Origin: Tragulus kanchil | Lineage: Eukaryota > Chordata > Mammalia > Artiodactyla > Tragulidae | DNA: 64,000 nt | Reading direction: 5' to 3' | NCBI GenBank assembly: GCA_022376925.1 | Contig: JAIOJX010000005.1 | Coordinates: 89,811,001-89,875,000 of the forward strand | Shown: piece after piece, positions 25,062 to 38,740 of the stretch | Layout: every line of letters starts with the position of its first letter | Numbering within the stretch: the first letter of the stretch is position 1 | Notes under the pieces: model-generated | What the model was told of the DNA's origin: nothing | The model's database searches: none | What the model saw: only the letters and a program-made list of their open reading frames with translations | Program-made: the position numbers and the translations under genes

Positions 25062-25513
25062 TGTTTTTATTTGTACAATAGTAATATTGAGTCTATCATC
25101 AGAGGAAAAGACATAATTTCAAATGAATTAAAGATTCCTGGCTTTCCTTTATGTCTGTTATTTAAACCTTTTTACTTAATTCTTATAATATACAGCATAG
25201 ACTTCTTTTAAAACAAAAATATAATGAGCCACTGCTCTTCTGTAACGTAGTTATCAGTTCATTGCCACTCTTGGTTCACTTGTCTCCTCCATCACATATA
25301 CTGTTTGTTTATTTTACATGCTGCTAGAATTCTTTAAAATAAACCTCAAACATCCTTTTATTTCAACCATAAGTACTTTTCTATGTATCTCTAATAGAGA
25401 GGACCATAATATTTCAAAAATTCCATTATTATATATAAAAATAATGCCTTGATATCATCTAATAACCATCCACTCAAATCTGCCCAGTTGGAAGAGCCAA
25501 GATTTGAATAGTG
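25062..25513. other. Single-copy non-coding sequence
   Basis: AT-rich, no recognised repeat or gene. Confidence 0.5.
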
Positions 25514-27731
25514 AGCCCTCTAGGCTGGCTGCCCACCTTTTGTTAACGAACTTGATAAAAATTCACATTCATTGTGTCCTTTGCTTTGGGTAAGCCTGGC
25601 CATCACACACATTGTCTGCAGTGGTTTCTGATTATTCTTTCTGCCCACTAGCGTGCAGTTTTCTTTGTGCTCTGTGTTTCCTGAATTTACCCATTGTAGA
25701 TCTCTGAATGCCTCATACATTTTTAATAGCTCTCTACCTAACATCATTTTTGGTGATAAATTTTAACAACACTTCATCATTGCTTACTTAGGATATTAGT
25801 TTAAAGAGAAAAAAAGACATCTCTAGAAGCCTGCAGGTGGATGAGTAGGTAAAACCAGGGTCTTCAAATTAGGTTTCCTGTTTTTGACAGAGAATTTGGG
25901 CACTTTTCTGAATCACTTTGAGTCTCTATCTGTAAAATGTAGCCAGACCTGGATGTTATTTTGTTCCACCATCTGTATGATCTTTCACAAGAATATACTA
26001 GCCTTCTTAGGCCTAAACCCCAGCATAAATAATTGCACATTCTCTTCTTGTCCTCTTCTAAGTTCCCAGTCATTGGGATAGACAAGCATGCATAGTGTGC
26101 AGTTCATGGTTCTGCAAAATGACTTCCTGGGAGTTCCAAGGGAGCAATGAACAGAAAAGCATATAAACTTGAAAACTATTACATCACTGACAACAGAAAC
26201 CTAGCAGAATATATCCAATAGTTTGTGCTGTTTTCAGTTGTAATGACATTGATATAAAAACAAAGTAAAAAGAGAAAAAAATGCTGGTTGACTTTTATAA
26301 GCATGCAAAAAGAACCAAACGAAGCTTGTTGTATCAAAGCTCTGTTGCATTCTCTTTCTCATCTGTGAAGAAAGTCGTCTGTGAAGGAGCATGAACATGA
26401 AGATGGGAGAAACTGGGCAAGAAGTGGAAGTGGACACACTGACGGCTGTTCACAGGCCTACAGGTGTATGTTTGGTGAAGATTACACGGAATATCATGTA
26501 CATGTAAAGTACTCTGGAAATATTAGATATTTCCATCCTTTTCAGAATTAACTTTTTGTGGTAGAGGGATAATAGGCACAAAATGCTTTATTTATCTACT
26601 TGATGATTTTATCCTACTTGGGCTTTAAGCCCTCTAGGCTGGCTGCCCACTTTTAACGAACTTGATAAATTCACATTCATTGTGTCCTTTGCTTTGGGTA
26701 AGCCTGGCCATCACACACATTGTCTGCAGTGGTTTCTGATTATTCTTTCTGCCCACTAGCGTGCAGTTTTCTTTGTGCTCTGTGTTTCCTGAATTTACCC
26801 ATTGTAGATCTCTGAATGCCTCATACATTTTTAATAGCTCTCTACCTAACATCATTTTTGGTGATAAATTTTAACAACACTTCATCATTGCTTACTTAGG
26901 ATATTAGTTTAAAGAGAAAAAAAGACATCTCTAGAAGCCTGCAGGTGGATGAGTAGGTAAAACCAGGGTCTTCAAATTAGGTTTCCTGTTTTTGACAGAG
27001 AATTTGGGCACTTTTCTGAATCACTTTGAGTCTCTATCTGTAAAATGTAGCCAGACCTGGATGTTATTTTGTTCCACCATCTGTATGATCTTTCACAAGA
27101 ATATACTAGCCTTCTTAGGCCTAAACCCCAGCATAAATAATTGCACATTCTCTTCTTGTCCTCTTCTAAGTTCCCAGTCATTGGGATAGACAAGCATGCA
27201 TAGTGTGCAGTTCATGGTTCTGCAAAATGACTTCCTGGGAGTTCCAAGGGAGCAATGAACAGAAAAGCATATAAACTTGAAAACTATTACATCACTGACA
27301 ACAGAAACCTAGCAGAATATATCCAATAGTTTGTGCTGTTTTCAGTTGTAATGACATTGATATAAAAACAAAGTAAAAAGAGAAAAAAATGCTGGTTGAC
27401 TTTTATAAGCATGCAAAAAGAACCAAACGAAGCTTGTTGTATCAAAGCTCTGTTGCATTCTCTTTCTCATCTGTGAAGAAAGTCGTCTGTGAAGGAGCAT
27501 GAACATGAAGATGGGAGAAACTGGGCAAGAAGTGGAAGTGGACACACTGACGGCTGTTCACAGGCCTACAGGTGTATGTTTGGTGAAGATTACACGGAAT
27601 ATCATGTACATGTAAAGTACTCTGGAAATATTAGATATTTCCATCCTTTTCAGAATTAACTTTTTGTGGTAGAGGGATAATAGGCACAAAATGCTTTACT
27701 TACTGTGAATCTTGATGATTTTATCCTACTT
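25514..27731. repeat. D10: tandem direct duplication, copies 25514-26619 and 26628-27731 (period 1108-1114)
   Basis: The right copy lacks about 6 bp in its first 40 bases. The left copy loses about 7 bp near 26597, just before its end. Small frames (65-75 codons) recur in both copies. No repeat family identified beyond a weak MIR-like motif near 25900. Confidence 0.95.
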
Positions 27732-27761
27732 TTCCCCCAGGAAAAATGACATTTTGGGGTG

Positions 27762-27990
27762 ATGGTAAGGCTGGGCTCTGGAGTCAAACAGACCTTGGTT
27801 CAGATCCCAGCTCTGTCACTAAGATTTCTCTTGAGGTGAAGGAAATTCGTAACTTCACCAAATATCATTTATTCGTCTACACAATAGAAAAAGACTTTTT
27901 ATAAATTGTTACAAGGATTAAAATAATGAACCTAATAGAGGTTAGCACTGACACATACATGATGAGCCCTAGAAGGATGTAACTGTTTCC
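27762..27990 (+). mobile_element. MIR SINE
   Basis: 'gggctctggagtcaaacaga' followed by 'cagatcccagctctgtcact' is the MIR 5' half. The 3' part continues weakly with 'tacaaggattaaaataatga'. Confidence 0.8.
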
Positions 27991-29599
27991 TTGATATTCA
28001 AACTTTAGGATAATTGTGTTTATTTGTTCATTAGTTTTTGTCAGTTCACCTTTTTTTTTTTTTTTTCTGTTCAGTATGTGTCATATTATGGGGCTTTTTC
28101 CACCCCTTAGGATCAGTCTTTTATCTTGGATAAAATGTTAAGTATTTTTGTCTTTGTTTCTCTTTAATAAATGAAACATCATCGATATTGTTAGAGGGTA
28201 GTTGTGGTTATGCTGATTCAGCTCTGGAGAACACCTGGAAAACTGATGGAGATTTTGAGATGGTTGGAATTAGATGTGAAGTAAAGACTTGGTGATACCT
28301 TTGGCTGGGCAATTAGGAGCTCTGGATTCTGACAGGAAAGAATTTCCTGACCTGAGGAAAGTTGCTGAATCTGTCTAGATATGTGTCCTCCGTTTGAAGG
28401 TGGAGTTTGGAATTGGTGATGGTACAGACACTCTGGGTTTCAATATCCTGTGACTATCACTGGACAGGTAGAGCTTTGCCATTGGAGCCTCAGAGAGAGC
28501 AAGACAGGAGCAAAGCTTATGGGTGGGAGTTGGGAGTTCAGGAACAACAGGAGATGACAGAAGGCATTACTTTTCAGAATGAAGGGAGCAATATGGGGAG
28601 TGGGAGGAAATAAGAGAATTAAAGAACAGAAAAGGGGAGCTGTGCCAGAACTTCTGACTTATTTTTTTGAGTAATGCCAGGATTTCATAGCAACATCCAC
28701 TATTGCTTCTGGTAAATACTTTTTAAAGGGACTGTCTTTCATTGAGTGTGTACTATTAATATCAACCCCAATCCTCAGGAAACTCTAGATCTTTGCAGCT
28801 TATTAGAGATAAAGACAGCATGCTTTGGTGTTGGTGATAGTTTGCAAACAGAAGTGTGGGTTTAGCTCTAAGGTTTAATATATTCAAATGTGTCATTTGT
28901 GTTTGTAGCCAATAGGGACCATGGAACTTCACTCAAAAGTCAGGTAGCAGAATGTAAAGCATGATTTTGGCTAGAGGCCTTGATGTTAGTCATATTGACA
29001 GATTCACTGAAATCACCTTAAAAACATGTGCATAAGTTGCCTCATGCCGATCTTTGGTAAAATTTCCAACGATCTGCATCATGACAACTTGGGATTTTCC
29101 ATAGGCTTGTAGAGAGGTCAGGAGTTAGCAGTAAAGTACTCTTTACTGCACTTTGGTAAGTAGTATCCTGTGTTGTTCAGGTTTACTAAGGTCTCTTTGA
29201 GCACGCTTTAAAAGAAAGTTTCGGCGTTGCATGATGAACCAGGGAGATTGAATGGTTACTCAGGGAGAGTAGCTCAGGGAGGTCATTAGCTTCTAAAATC
29301 TGGTGTTCACTTTGGGAATCCAGAAGCATCACTTCAGGACTTTCGTGGGCCATTTTGTTCAAGAGAACTGATCTTAAGAAACCTAATCTCAAAGATGCTG
29401 ATGTGTGAAGCAACATGATGATTTATGAATGAAACCAAAAGAAAGTCAGCTGTTTTTCTATCCAAAGGAAAACTTACCTGGAAAGGCCATTGTTGCCATA
29501 GTTTGCAATGACTTTGGGGAAATAGTTGAATGACTTTGGCCAGTATCATCAAGTTGTGTTATCATCTGTAACTGAGGGACAGAGTTACCCAAAATACCG
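27991..29599. other. Single-copy non-coding sequence
   Basis: Contains a poly-T run at about 28050-28066. Frames of 68-90 codons near 28407 and 29186-29730 carry no recognised motif. No gene supported. Confidence 0.5.
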
Positions 29600-29755
29600 A
29601 ATATACAAGATTCTGGGCTAGAAGGCTCATCTCTGATCACCTTGCTCTCCCTTAATTCCATGTTGATCACCTTCTTACATTCCCTCCATTTTACCATTGT
29701 ATTTCCAGTTTCTAACAAAGTGCTTATCATATATGTGCCAAATAAATGCTTAGAA
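29600..29755 (+). mobile_element. Possible L2 3' end
   Basis: Ends with 'aaagtgcttatcatatatgt' then 'gccaaataaatgctt', a decayed version of the L2/MIR terminal motif. Confidence 0.45.
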
Positions 29756-30304
29756 TGAAAGGTGAAAATTCACATCTACTGGTTTAAATTTTGTTGAAAT
29801 TAAATAATAATTAGGCGGGTTTTTTTTTTTTTTTTTCTCTTTAGCTTGTACATCCTCCTTTCTCTTCTGACTGCAGTTTAATGTTCTCAAGTCTCAGAGG
29901 CCACCAATTGAGTCACTTGGTCATCCTGTCCATTCGGTGTTACAGTTCTTTCAAGTTTCATTCTCTTCCCTCCCACCTAACTAGTTTATGGGAATGTATC
30001 CATTCCTGTGTATTTAAATATCTTTTAGAATAGTGATAATCCCTACTTATAAACTTGACAGGCTTTGGGCTCTTGTGACCATTTCAAACTGAACAGAACC
30101 TGACTGAATTCAGCATAGTTTCCCAAGTCTCCCCTAGAATGTTCCTTCTTCTGTATCAACTCAGGTGCTCTTGTCAGGACCTAGGAGCTGTCTTTGTCCC
30201 CTCTCTGTCTCTACTCAACTAGTCAACACTGATGTGTCAGGGCTCAAAGGCAGCAACATTTCCTACACAGTAGTTTTGTTTCATCCACGCCCTGCCCACC
30301 AGCA
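29756..30304. other. Single-copy non-coding sequence
   Basis: Poly-T run at about 29819-29836. Otherwise nothing recognised. Confidence 0.5.
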
Positions 30305-30530
30305 ATATACTGAATACTTACTGTATATGATGAGTTAATAGTAGTAGAAGTCAAAAACAAACAAGACCAAGCCCCTTCCCTCAAGAAATTTACAAGGGAT
30401 AAAAGACTTGTTACACAACCATTGAGAACAAGTCAGTGAATAGTAGATAATAAAAAAACATGGTGAAGTCCTGGAGGTTAATTTTAGCTGTATATTACAA
30501 GGCTTCAGAAGATGATTGTATGTGAACAGA
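30305..30530 (-). mobile_element. Possible L2 fragment
   Basis: 'gaatacttactgtatatgat' followed by 'ccttccctcaagaaatttac' resembles the reverse of L2 3' sequence. Heavily decayed. Confidence 0.45.
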
Positions 30531-31137
30531 GCCTTGAAGTGTTAATGTTTGATGAACACTGTTGACTAAGTCCACTTATATGTCAGTCTATAAAAAGAGA
30601 TATTTAAATAGAAACGTCTCTACTTCTTTGGTGCTATTCAGTTTGCTTATTGTTACCTTATAGTAAGGAAATATATCTCCTGGATGACTTTGGAAATGGC
30701 ATTTTTCTAAAGTTTTTAATTTGAACTTTTGATAAGTCCATGAAAAGGACCCCATAAAATCAGACTAATAACCTGTCTGCATTCATTTCCTAAATATATT
30801 GATTGTTGGCTGTTTCACAAATGGAAAATCTGTCCTGAATATTATATCCCAAGAGAAAAACTGACATCTTTGAGGATTAATAATGAATTCATTCTCATCA
30901 GCCCTTTTCCCCAGAGGATGATGGTCTCCCTTTGTGTATTACAAGAATATTTTATTTTAGTGGCATCGGTAGTTGACTTCTTACATAATTATTGAGTATG
31001 AATTTCATACTTTACAAGCTTACATGCCCTCATATTATCCAAGGGTGTCCTTCCTGTGGGATAATTATATGAAATTGTGTCAACTTGTCTATTTTCAATC
31101 TCACTGCTTGTACACTCTGGAAAGAATGGAGACATAG
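30531..31137. other. Single-copy non-coding sequence
   Basis: AT-rich, nothing recognised. Confidence 0.5.
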
Positions 31138-31173
31138 AGAAGTCCAGTACGCTATCCATTGTGCTGCGGAACC
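31138..31173 (-). pseudogene. tRNA-Arg(UCU)-like 5' half
   Basis: Read on the minus strand, 36 bases match the first 36 positions of mammalian tRNA-Arg(UCU), from the acceptor 5' strand through the D arm to the anticodon TCT, at about 30 of 36 positions. All six differences are transitions. The 3' half (variable loop, T arm, B box) is not found downstream, so it cannot be a functional tRNA. Confidence 0.65.
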
Positions 31174-32050
31174 AGAGGACCTACGCTTAGAGTCCATTAA
31201 ATGGTTTACAGAATGACTTTACTATCTTTTTTTTTTTTTTTTGCTTACCTGATTTCTTAGTCATTTTGACTTTTTTTTTTTCCAATGTGAGAGTTTCCTG
31301 AGTTCTCTAAAATCGTGCAACATACACACATTTTTTTTCTTTCAGGTTGAAGCAATCAGAGAGCCAGTATTCAATATCTTACTGCTCTGGTTGGTTGAAA
31401 TAGCCCTATGGCTCTTGATATTTTCTGCTGTTCCTCATGCTGCTGTGTTTGTGTGCGTGTGCATGTGTGTACTTAAATTGTTGCTTTGCATTCATTCTCA
31501 CTTTGTGTCCCAGGATCGTTTTTTTTTTTTTTTTCCTTGAAAAGTTAAAACATAATTTAGGACCTACAAAAAATGATTTGTGTGACTCTTGGGCTTATTT
31601 TCCTTGTGGTTCTTTGCTGCTCATTCTGTGTAATTCAGGAATTTGACCTTGCAAGGCCTTGTTCCAGGACCAGGTCGATGCAGGGTTCTTCCCTTTTCTC
31701 AGACAGACCTTAGCTATTCCCCATATGCTTCTCATTTGCTGCCATGCTTCTCCCTGCCAGTTAAATGCTGTAATTCTGAAGTCTCCAGGGAAAAAGTTTT
31801 CTTTCAAAGATGTTAGTGTCAAAGTCTCTCTGTTACCCGCCCAATCCACACTTCCCATTTTTAAGATTAGATGGGTATTTTAACTGTTAATTTTCTGTGG
31901 CATGCAGAATTGTGGAATTGCATTTGCTTTATAAAGAAGGCTCACCTAAAGACTCAGGAACCTTTCTGGTGAGTATTCTAAAAGATTGCTTGCCGGCCTG
32001 ATTTTCTTGAGTGTGCTACCTTAGCAGTCTTGAAGTTGTAAGGTGCTCAT
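31174..32050. other. Single-copy non-coding sequence
   Basis: Poly-T runs near 31227 and 31519. An 87-codon minus-strand frame at 31595-31858 has no recognised motif. No feature supported. Confidence 0.5.
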
Positions 32051-32154
32051 CTGTAGTTTTTCATATAAATTTAGGAAAAGAAATGCTCTCTCCATTTATG
32101 GTAGTATTAAGTTTTCAACTAGAGTTGGAAAACACATGATCATTGGTTTTCTTT

Positions 32155-32300
32155 TCTTTATTGAAGTGTAGTTGATATACAATGTTAGTTTCAGGTACGC
32201 AGCATAATGATTCAGTATTTTTATAGATTACACCCCATTGAAAGTTATAAGACATTGGCTATATTCCCTGTGCTGTGTAATATATCCTTGTAACTTTTTT
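32155..32300 (-). mobile_element. L1 3'-UTR fragment
   Basis: 'tattgaagtgtagttgatat' followed by 'acaatgttagtttcagg' and 'attccctgtgctgtgtaata' is the reverse of an artiodactyl L1 3' UTR. Copy at about 33289-33433. Confidence 0.85.
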
Positions 32301-32310
32301 TCTACTTTAA

Positions 32311-33010
<700 letters not shown>

Positions 33011-33074
33011 TGTTATTTTTCATTTTGCATTATAGTCTAATGGAAGAGCTGAATCTCCAGAGATTCATTGGCTG

Positions 33075-33165
33075 GGTCAGGTTGATACAGCCTGTAAATA
33101 ACAGAGCCGGGATTCAAATCCAGACTTCTGTGTATAAGGATAGTATTCTTACCCTTCAGGTAGAG
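33075..33165 (-). mobile_element. MIR fragment
   Basis: 'acagagccgggattcaaatc' is the reverse of the MIR tRNA-like B-box region. Copy at about 34215-34305. Confidence 0.7.
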
Positions 33166-33443
33166 CTATGATTTTGGTAAGGTCCATACTGTAGTTTTCA
33201 TATAAATTTAGGAAAAGAAATGCTCTCCATTTATGGTAGTATTAAGTTTTCAACTAGAGTTGGAAAACACATGATCATTGGTTTTCTTTTCTTTATTGAA
33301 GTGTAGTTGATATACAATGTTAGTTTCAGGTACGCAGCATAATGATTCAGTATTTTATAGATTACACCCCATTGAAAGTTATAAGACATTGGCTATATTC
33401 CCTGTGCTGTGTAATATATCCTTGTAACTTTTTTTCTACTTTA

Positions 33444-34150
<707 letters not shown>

Positions 34151-34317
34151 TGTTATTTTTCATTTTGCATTATAGTCTAATGGAAGAGCTGAATCTCCAG
34201 AGATTCATTGGCTGGGTCAGGTTGATACAGCCTGTAAATAACAGAGCCGGGATTCAAATCCAGACTTCTGTGTATAAGGATAGTATTCTTACCCTTCAGG
34301 TAGAGCTATGATTTTGG

Positions 34318-35459
34318 AAACTGCCCCCTTAACATCATGAAAAGCATATGGTGGGTGTCTGCATCTTTGGCATTGCCTAACATAGTTAAAAATAGCAAAG
34401 TATCTACCCATTGGAGCTTACAGTTTTATATTTAAAGCCTTTTGTTAGTTGGGGCGTAACAGTTTCTGCTTCATTTTGAATGTTAATGGGTCTTAAGGTT
34501 ACTGTGTTTGTTCCTTCAAGTCTACTGCCTCCCTCCCTCTTGATTGTGAAAACTATTTGGAGAGCAGTTTTAAAGCTCTGTTTTTTTCCCTGTATTCAAG
34601 TCCTTTTAGAATGTTTTATTCTTTCATTCTGAGAACCTCAATACCAAATTCGTAACGAACATCTAGATATCCCATTATTTCTCTTAACTTCTGACCTCAT
34701 AACTAGAGACAAAAGGTTAACACAACAACAAACCATGAAGATAGGAAGTCTTACTTTTTTGTTTAATGAAAAATTTCCTTTTCTTGTTCTCTCTGCACAT
34801 TGGTTACTGATGGGACATTTGAAGTTACCTTGGCTCTTACGGGAACTAGATTGTTTTTTTTAAGTAATTGCATGCCATGAGACCAGAGTAAATGATAGCA
34901 AAATGGACAGAAGTGCTGGTTGAATACAGCCTGTCTATGAGATGAGCTGTCTAGTCAAAATGTATCTGTGAACTGGGAGTAGTCACTAATATCTTCTTTC
35001 TTTGATTAAAGAAAGATCATTCCATACTTTGTAACTATTAATAGGTTTGTTTGCAGAACTGATAGACTGTTTCAAAATTAAATTGTAAGTTTCCTTTTTA
35101 AAAAACAGTTTTTCGGATGCATTCGTTTGGGCTAGGGAAAATATATAAAAGAAAAATATCTTCTCTTTATAAACAGGGAAAATTTGAATTCTATCAATTC
35201 GGAAGTAAAGCCTAAAACATGTCTGTGGGGGTGATGTGAGAAACAGAAGCCAAAATTTACAGACACAGCTAATACTAGAAAACAAGAAATGCATCTCTTG
35301 TCTACAATTGGTGACCATAGTTAGAATGATGATTATTTTCAACTTGGCTTTTTGTAAGATGGAGATATGGTAATACTTGTGGTGGTGTGGTTTATCTTAT
35401 GTGGTGTTTTTCCAATAAGGATTATAGTTGATAGACTGGTTATCAGTGAGTCCATTTGC

Positions 35460-35462
<3 letters not shown>
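34318..35462. other. Single-copy non-coding sequence
   Basis: No repeat or gene recognised. A 118-codon minus-strand frame at 34986-35342 has a low-complexity hydrophobic composition and no family motif. Confidence 0.5.

Positions 35463-35504
<42 letters not shown>
35463..35504. repeat. (TA)n microsatellite
   Basis: About 21 uninterrupted TA units. Confidence 0.97.
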
Positions 35505-35511
<7 letters not shown>

Positions 35512-35599
35512 GTTTGTATTCAAGGTTTTACTTTCATTCAGCATTAGTATACAGTGGTATATGTACTTTAGTATTCTCAAATGAGTCAATGCTGCTGTC

Positions 35600-35940
35600 A
35601 AGTGTTATGAATTTTTTGGGGGGTGGGCGGCGCGGATGGGTTGGGGAGGGAGGCAGGGTGGGCGGGCTGCTTCTTTTGGTCTTTCATTTATCTGGTTTCA
35701 TCCATCTTTGTTCTTTGGCCTGTGTGGGCCTCCCATCGCAGTGGCCTCTGTTGTCGCAGAGCACCGGTTCTGGGCGCATGTGCTCCAGAGCTCTGGCTCG
35801 GTAATTGGACACATCGGTCCAGCTGCTCCACGGCACGTGGGGTCTTCCCAGGCCAGGGATCGAACCAGCGCCCCTTGCACTGCAAGGCAGTGTCCTTACC
35901 CACTGGACCACCAGGGAAGCCCAAGTTTTATGAATTTTTT
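35600..35940 (-). mobile_element. CHR-like tRNA-Glu SINE with G-rich 3' segment (SINE-1)
   Basis: Element at 35618-35922 on the minus strand. The A box (tggtccagtgg) and B box (ggttcgatccc) of the tRNA-Glu head are intact on that strand. An 18-bp target repeat flanks it with one mismatch (35600-35617 and 35923-35940). Between body and tail lies a G-rich stretch, 35617-35668 on the plus strand. Full length, and young compared with the Bov-tA copies here. The 75-110 codon frames on both strands are SINE translations. Confidence 0.9.
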
Positions 35941-36134
35941 CTTTGAATTTCTAATTGGATTTCAGTGATAGCTCCTGAGTGATAATGTATTATTTCAGTA
36001 GATAAGACAATGAAGGTTTGGGGTTAGCAAAATAATATTTGGATTATATATGTACATATGTATATCTATATCTGTGTCTTTATATATGATTTCTTGTCTA
36101 AATGCAAGGTTATCTTGAGTCTTCTCTCTCTCTC

Positions 36135-36244
36135 ATTTTTTTTTGGTCCCCCTGTGTGGCTTGCAGGATTTTTGTTCCTCAACCCTGGTTCCCAGCAGTG
36201 AGCATGCCGAGTTCTAAACACTGGGCCTTCAGGGAATTCCTGAG
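36135..36244 (-). mobile_element. Older tRNA-derived SINE fragment
   Basis: 'gtgtggcttgcaggattttt' then 'ctgggccttcagggaattcc' is the reverse of a cetartiodactyl tRNA-Glu SINE, decayed. An approximate target repeat (ttgagtcttctct / ctgagtcccctct) flanks it. Confidence 0.7.
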
Positions 36245-36570
36245 TCCCCTCTTTTCCATTGGCTGCCTTTTCTTTGGAGTGATATTATCAGTCTAAAGAA
36301 ATTTTCACCCCCTGCCCCAGGGGGCGAAGCCCAGAAAGCCCGAAAGATCTCTTAACTCTGGCCCCAGGGAGCCCTGTCCCTATAAAGATGGCTGCACATT
36401 GCCCTTGCCTCTGAGTATGTATTCAGTTCTGTTTCCTAAATTCCCTGGACTTTTAGAAAAACTCCTAAAGGATAATGCATTGATAGCCACCACAAGCTGT
36501 AGCAAACTTGAAGTTCCATTGGAAACTTTGGAAGCTTTTATTTTGGAAATTCATGTAAGCCTGGCCTTCT

Positions 36571-36775
36571 ATTTTTTTTAAAAAATTGTTCGAGTATGCT
36601 TGATTTACAATGTTGTATTAGTTTCTGCTATACAGCTATATGAATCAGTTGTACATATACATAAATCCATTCTTTTTTAAGATTCTTTCCCCATATAGGT
36701 CATTAGAGAGTATTGAGAATTCTCTAGCTTTCTATACTAACCTTCCCTATACTAACCTTCTGTTCTTTTTAAGTT
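36571..36775 (-). mobile_element. L1 3'-UTR fragment
   Basis: 'gcttgatttacaatgttgta' and 'gattctttccccatataggt' are the reverse of artiodactyl L1 3' UTR. Copy at about 37631-37835. Confidence 0.82.
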
Positions 36776-36782
36776 CATACTT

Positions 36783-36960
36783 TTTAATTCGAAAATTCAT
36801 TACAATATAATAATTTACAGCATTGTGTTAGTCTCATGTATACAACAAAGTGATTCAGTTATAAATAATACGTATATTCATCCTTTTTCAGATTCTTTTC
36901 TCATATAGATTATCTGTCATACACAGAAGGTCCTTGTTGGTTATCTATTGACCTTTTGTT
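36783..36960 (-). mobile_element. Second L1 3'-UTR fragment
   Basis: 'tttacagcattgtgttagtc' and 'aaggtccttgttggttatct' repeat the same L1 3' UTR region as the neighbouring piece, so this is a separate L1 insertion. Copy at about 37843-38020. Confidence 0.82.
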
Positions 36961-38530
36961 ACATCATAAGGTAGCACTGGTTTTGATTGAAGGGAATGCA
37001 TCAAGCCATTACCACCCACTCCTTCCTAGGTTGTTAAACAGGCACTCCTGAAAGATGTTCATACTTTTCTATAGGTTTTTAAGCTCCATCCTCTTCGCCT
37101 CCAGCATGTGTCCATGAGGCTAAGAAGCCACTGTGTCATTTATTCAGGGAAGCACATCACCCAGTGTTTGTTCAGTGAAGTGTCCATTCAGTGTTGGTTC
37201 AGTCATTCCTTCAGTGAGGCACATCACCCATCTCCCCACTCGATGGTGAGGAGGCGCCTTTCTTAAAGGGACTTTCTAACTCATATTATTTTTGTTATGG
37301 AATCACATTGGCAGCAAGCATTGCTTCAGTGTTTTCTGAGTCATGTTAGAAAACCCTGGGCGAACAGTATTATCAGTCTAAAGAAATTTTCACCCTGAGG
37401 GAAGCCCATCTCTTAACTCTGGCCCCAGGAGCCCTGTCCCTATAAAGATGGCTGCACATTGCCCTTGCCTCTGAGTATGTATTCAGTTCTGTTTCCTAAA
37501 TTCCCTGGACTTTTAGAAAAACTCCTAAAGGATAATGCATTGATAGCCACCACAAGCTGTAGCAAACTTGAAGTTCCATTGGAAACTTTGGAAGCTTTTA
37601 TTTTGGAAATTCATGTAAGCCTGGCCTTCTATTTTTTTTAAAAAATTGTTCGAGTATGCTTGATTTACAATGTTGTATTAGTTTCTGCTATACAGCTATA
37701 TGAATCAGTTGTACATATACATAAATCCATTCTTTTTTAAGATTCTTTCCCCATATAGGTCATTAGAGAGTATTGAGAATTCTCTAGCTTTCTATACTAA
37801 CCTTCCCTATACTAACCTTCTGTTCTTTTTAAGTTCATACTTTTTAATTCGAAAATTCATTACAATATAATAATTTACAGCATTGTGTTAGTCTCATGTA
37901 TACAACAAAGTGATTCAGTTATAAATAATACGTATATTCATCCTTTTTCAGATTCTTTTCTCATATAGATTATCTGTCATACACAGAAGGTCCTTGTTGG
38001 TTATCTATTGACCTTTTGTTACATCATAAGGTAGCACTGGTTTTGATTGAAGGGAATGCATCAAGCCATTACCACCCACTCCTTCCTAGGTTGTTAAACA
38101 GGCACTCCTGAAAGATGTTCATACTTTTCTATAGGTTTTTAAGCTCCATCCTCTTCGCCTCCAGCATGTGTCCATGAGGCTAAGAAGCCACTGTGTCATT
38201 TATTCAGGGAAGCACATCACCCAGTGTTTGTTCAGTGAAGTGTCCATTCAGTGTTGGTTCAGTCATTCCTTCAGTGAGGCACATCACCCATCTCCCCACT
38301 CGATGGTGAGGAGGCGCCTTTCTTAAAGGGACTTTCTAACTCATATTATTTTTGTTATGGAATCACATTGGCAGCAAGCATTATTGCTTCAGTGTTTTCT
38401 GAGTCATGTTAGAAAACCCTGAAGTTGTTATATTTGTGTGTTTGGATATAGAATTAATATGTAGGTAAAGAATGCTTAATTCTCTGAGAATTTCAAAGCA
38501 TTAGATGAACATTTGTATCCTGTTATTTTT

Positions 38531-38740
38531 TTGACTAAAAAATTTATTGACGTATAGTTGATTTACAATGTGTTAATTTCTACTGTACAAGAAAGTGGTT
38601 CCATTATACATATATATATTTTTATTATTATTATTTTCCACTATAGTTTATTACATGATATTGAATATAATTCCCTGAGCTATATGGAAGGACCTTGTTG
38701 TTTATCTATCTTATATATAGTCATTTTATATTCTGTTTTT
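38531..38740 (-). mobile_element. L1 3'-UTR fragment
   Basis: 'ttattgacgtatagttgatt' and 'aaggaccttgttgtttatct' mark another reverse L1 3' end. Its latter part recurs at about 39756-39822 through D13. Confidence 0.82.

Larger units (their letters stand above)
36283..38421. repeat. D12: tandem direct duplication, copies 36283-37358 and 37378-38421 (period 1060-1095)
   Basis: The right copy lacks about 35 bp within its first 60 bases (compare 36309-36365 with 37393-37430). About 19 bp of filler precede it. The remainder is nearly identical. The 60-codon frame at 36399 recurs at 37459 and is not a gene. Confidence 0.95.
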
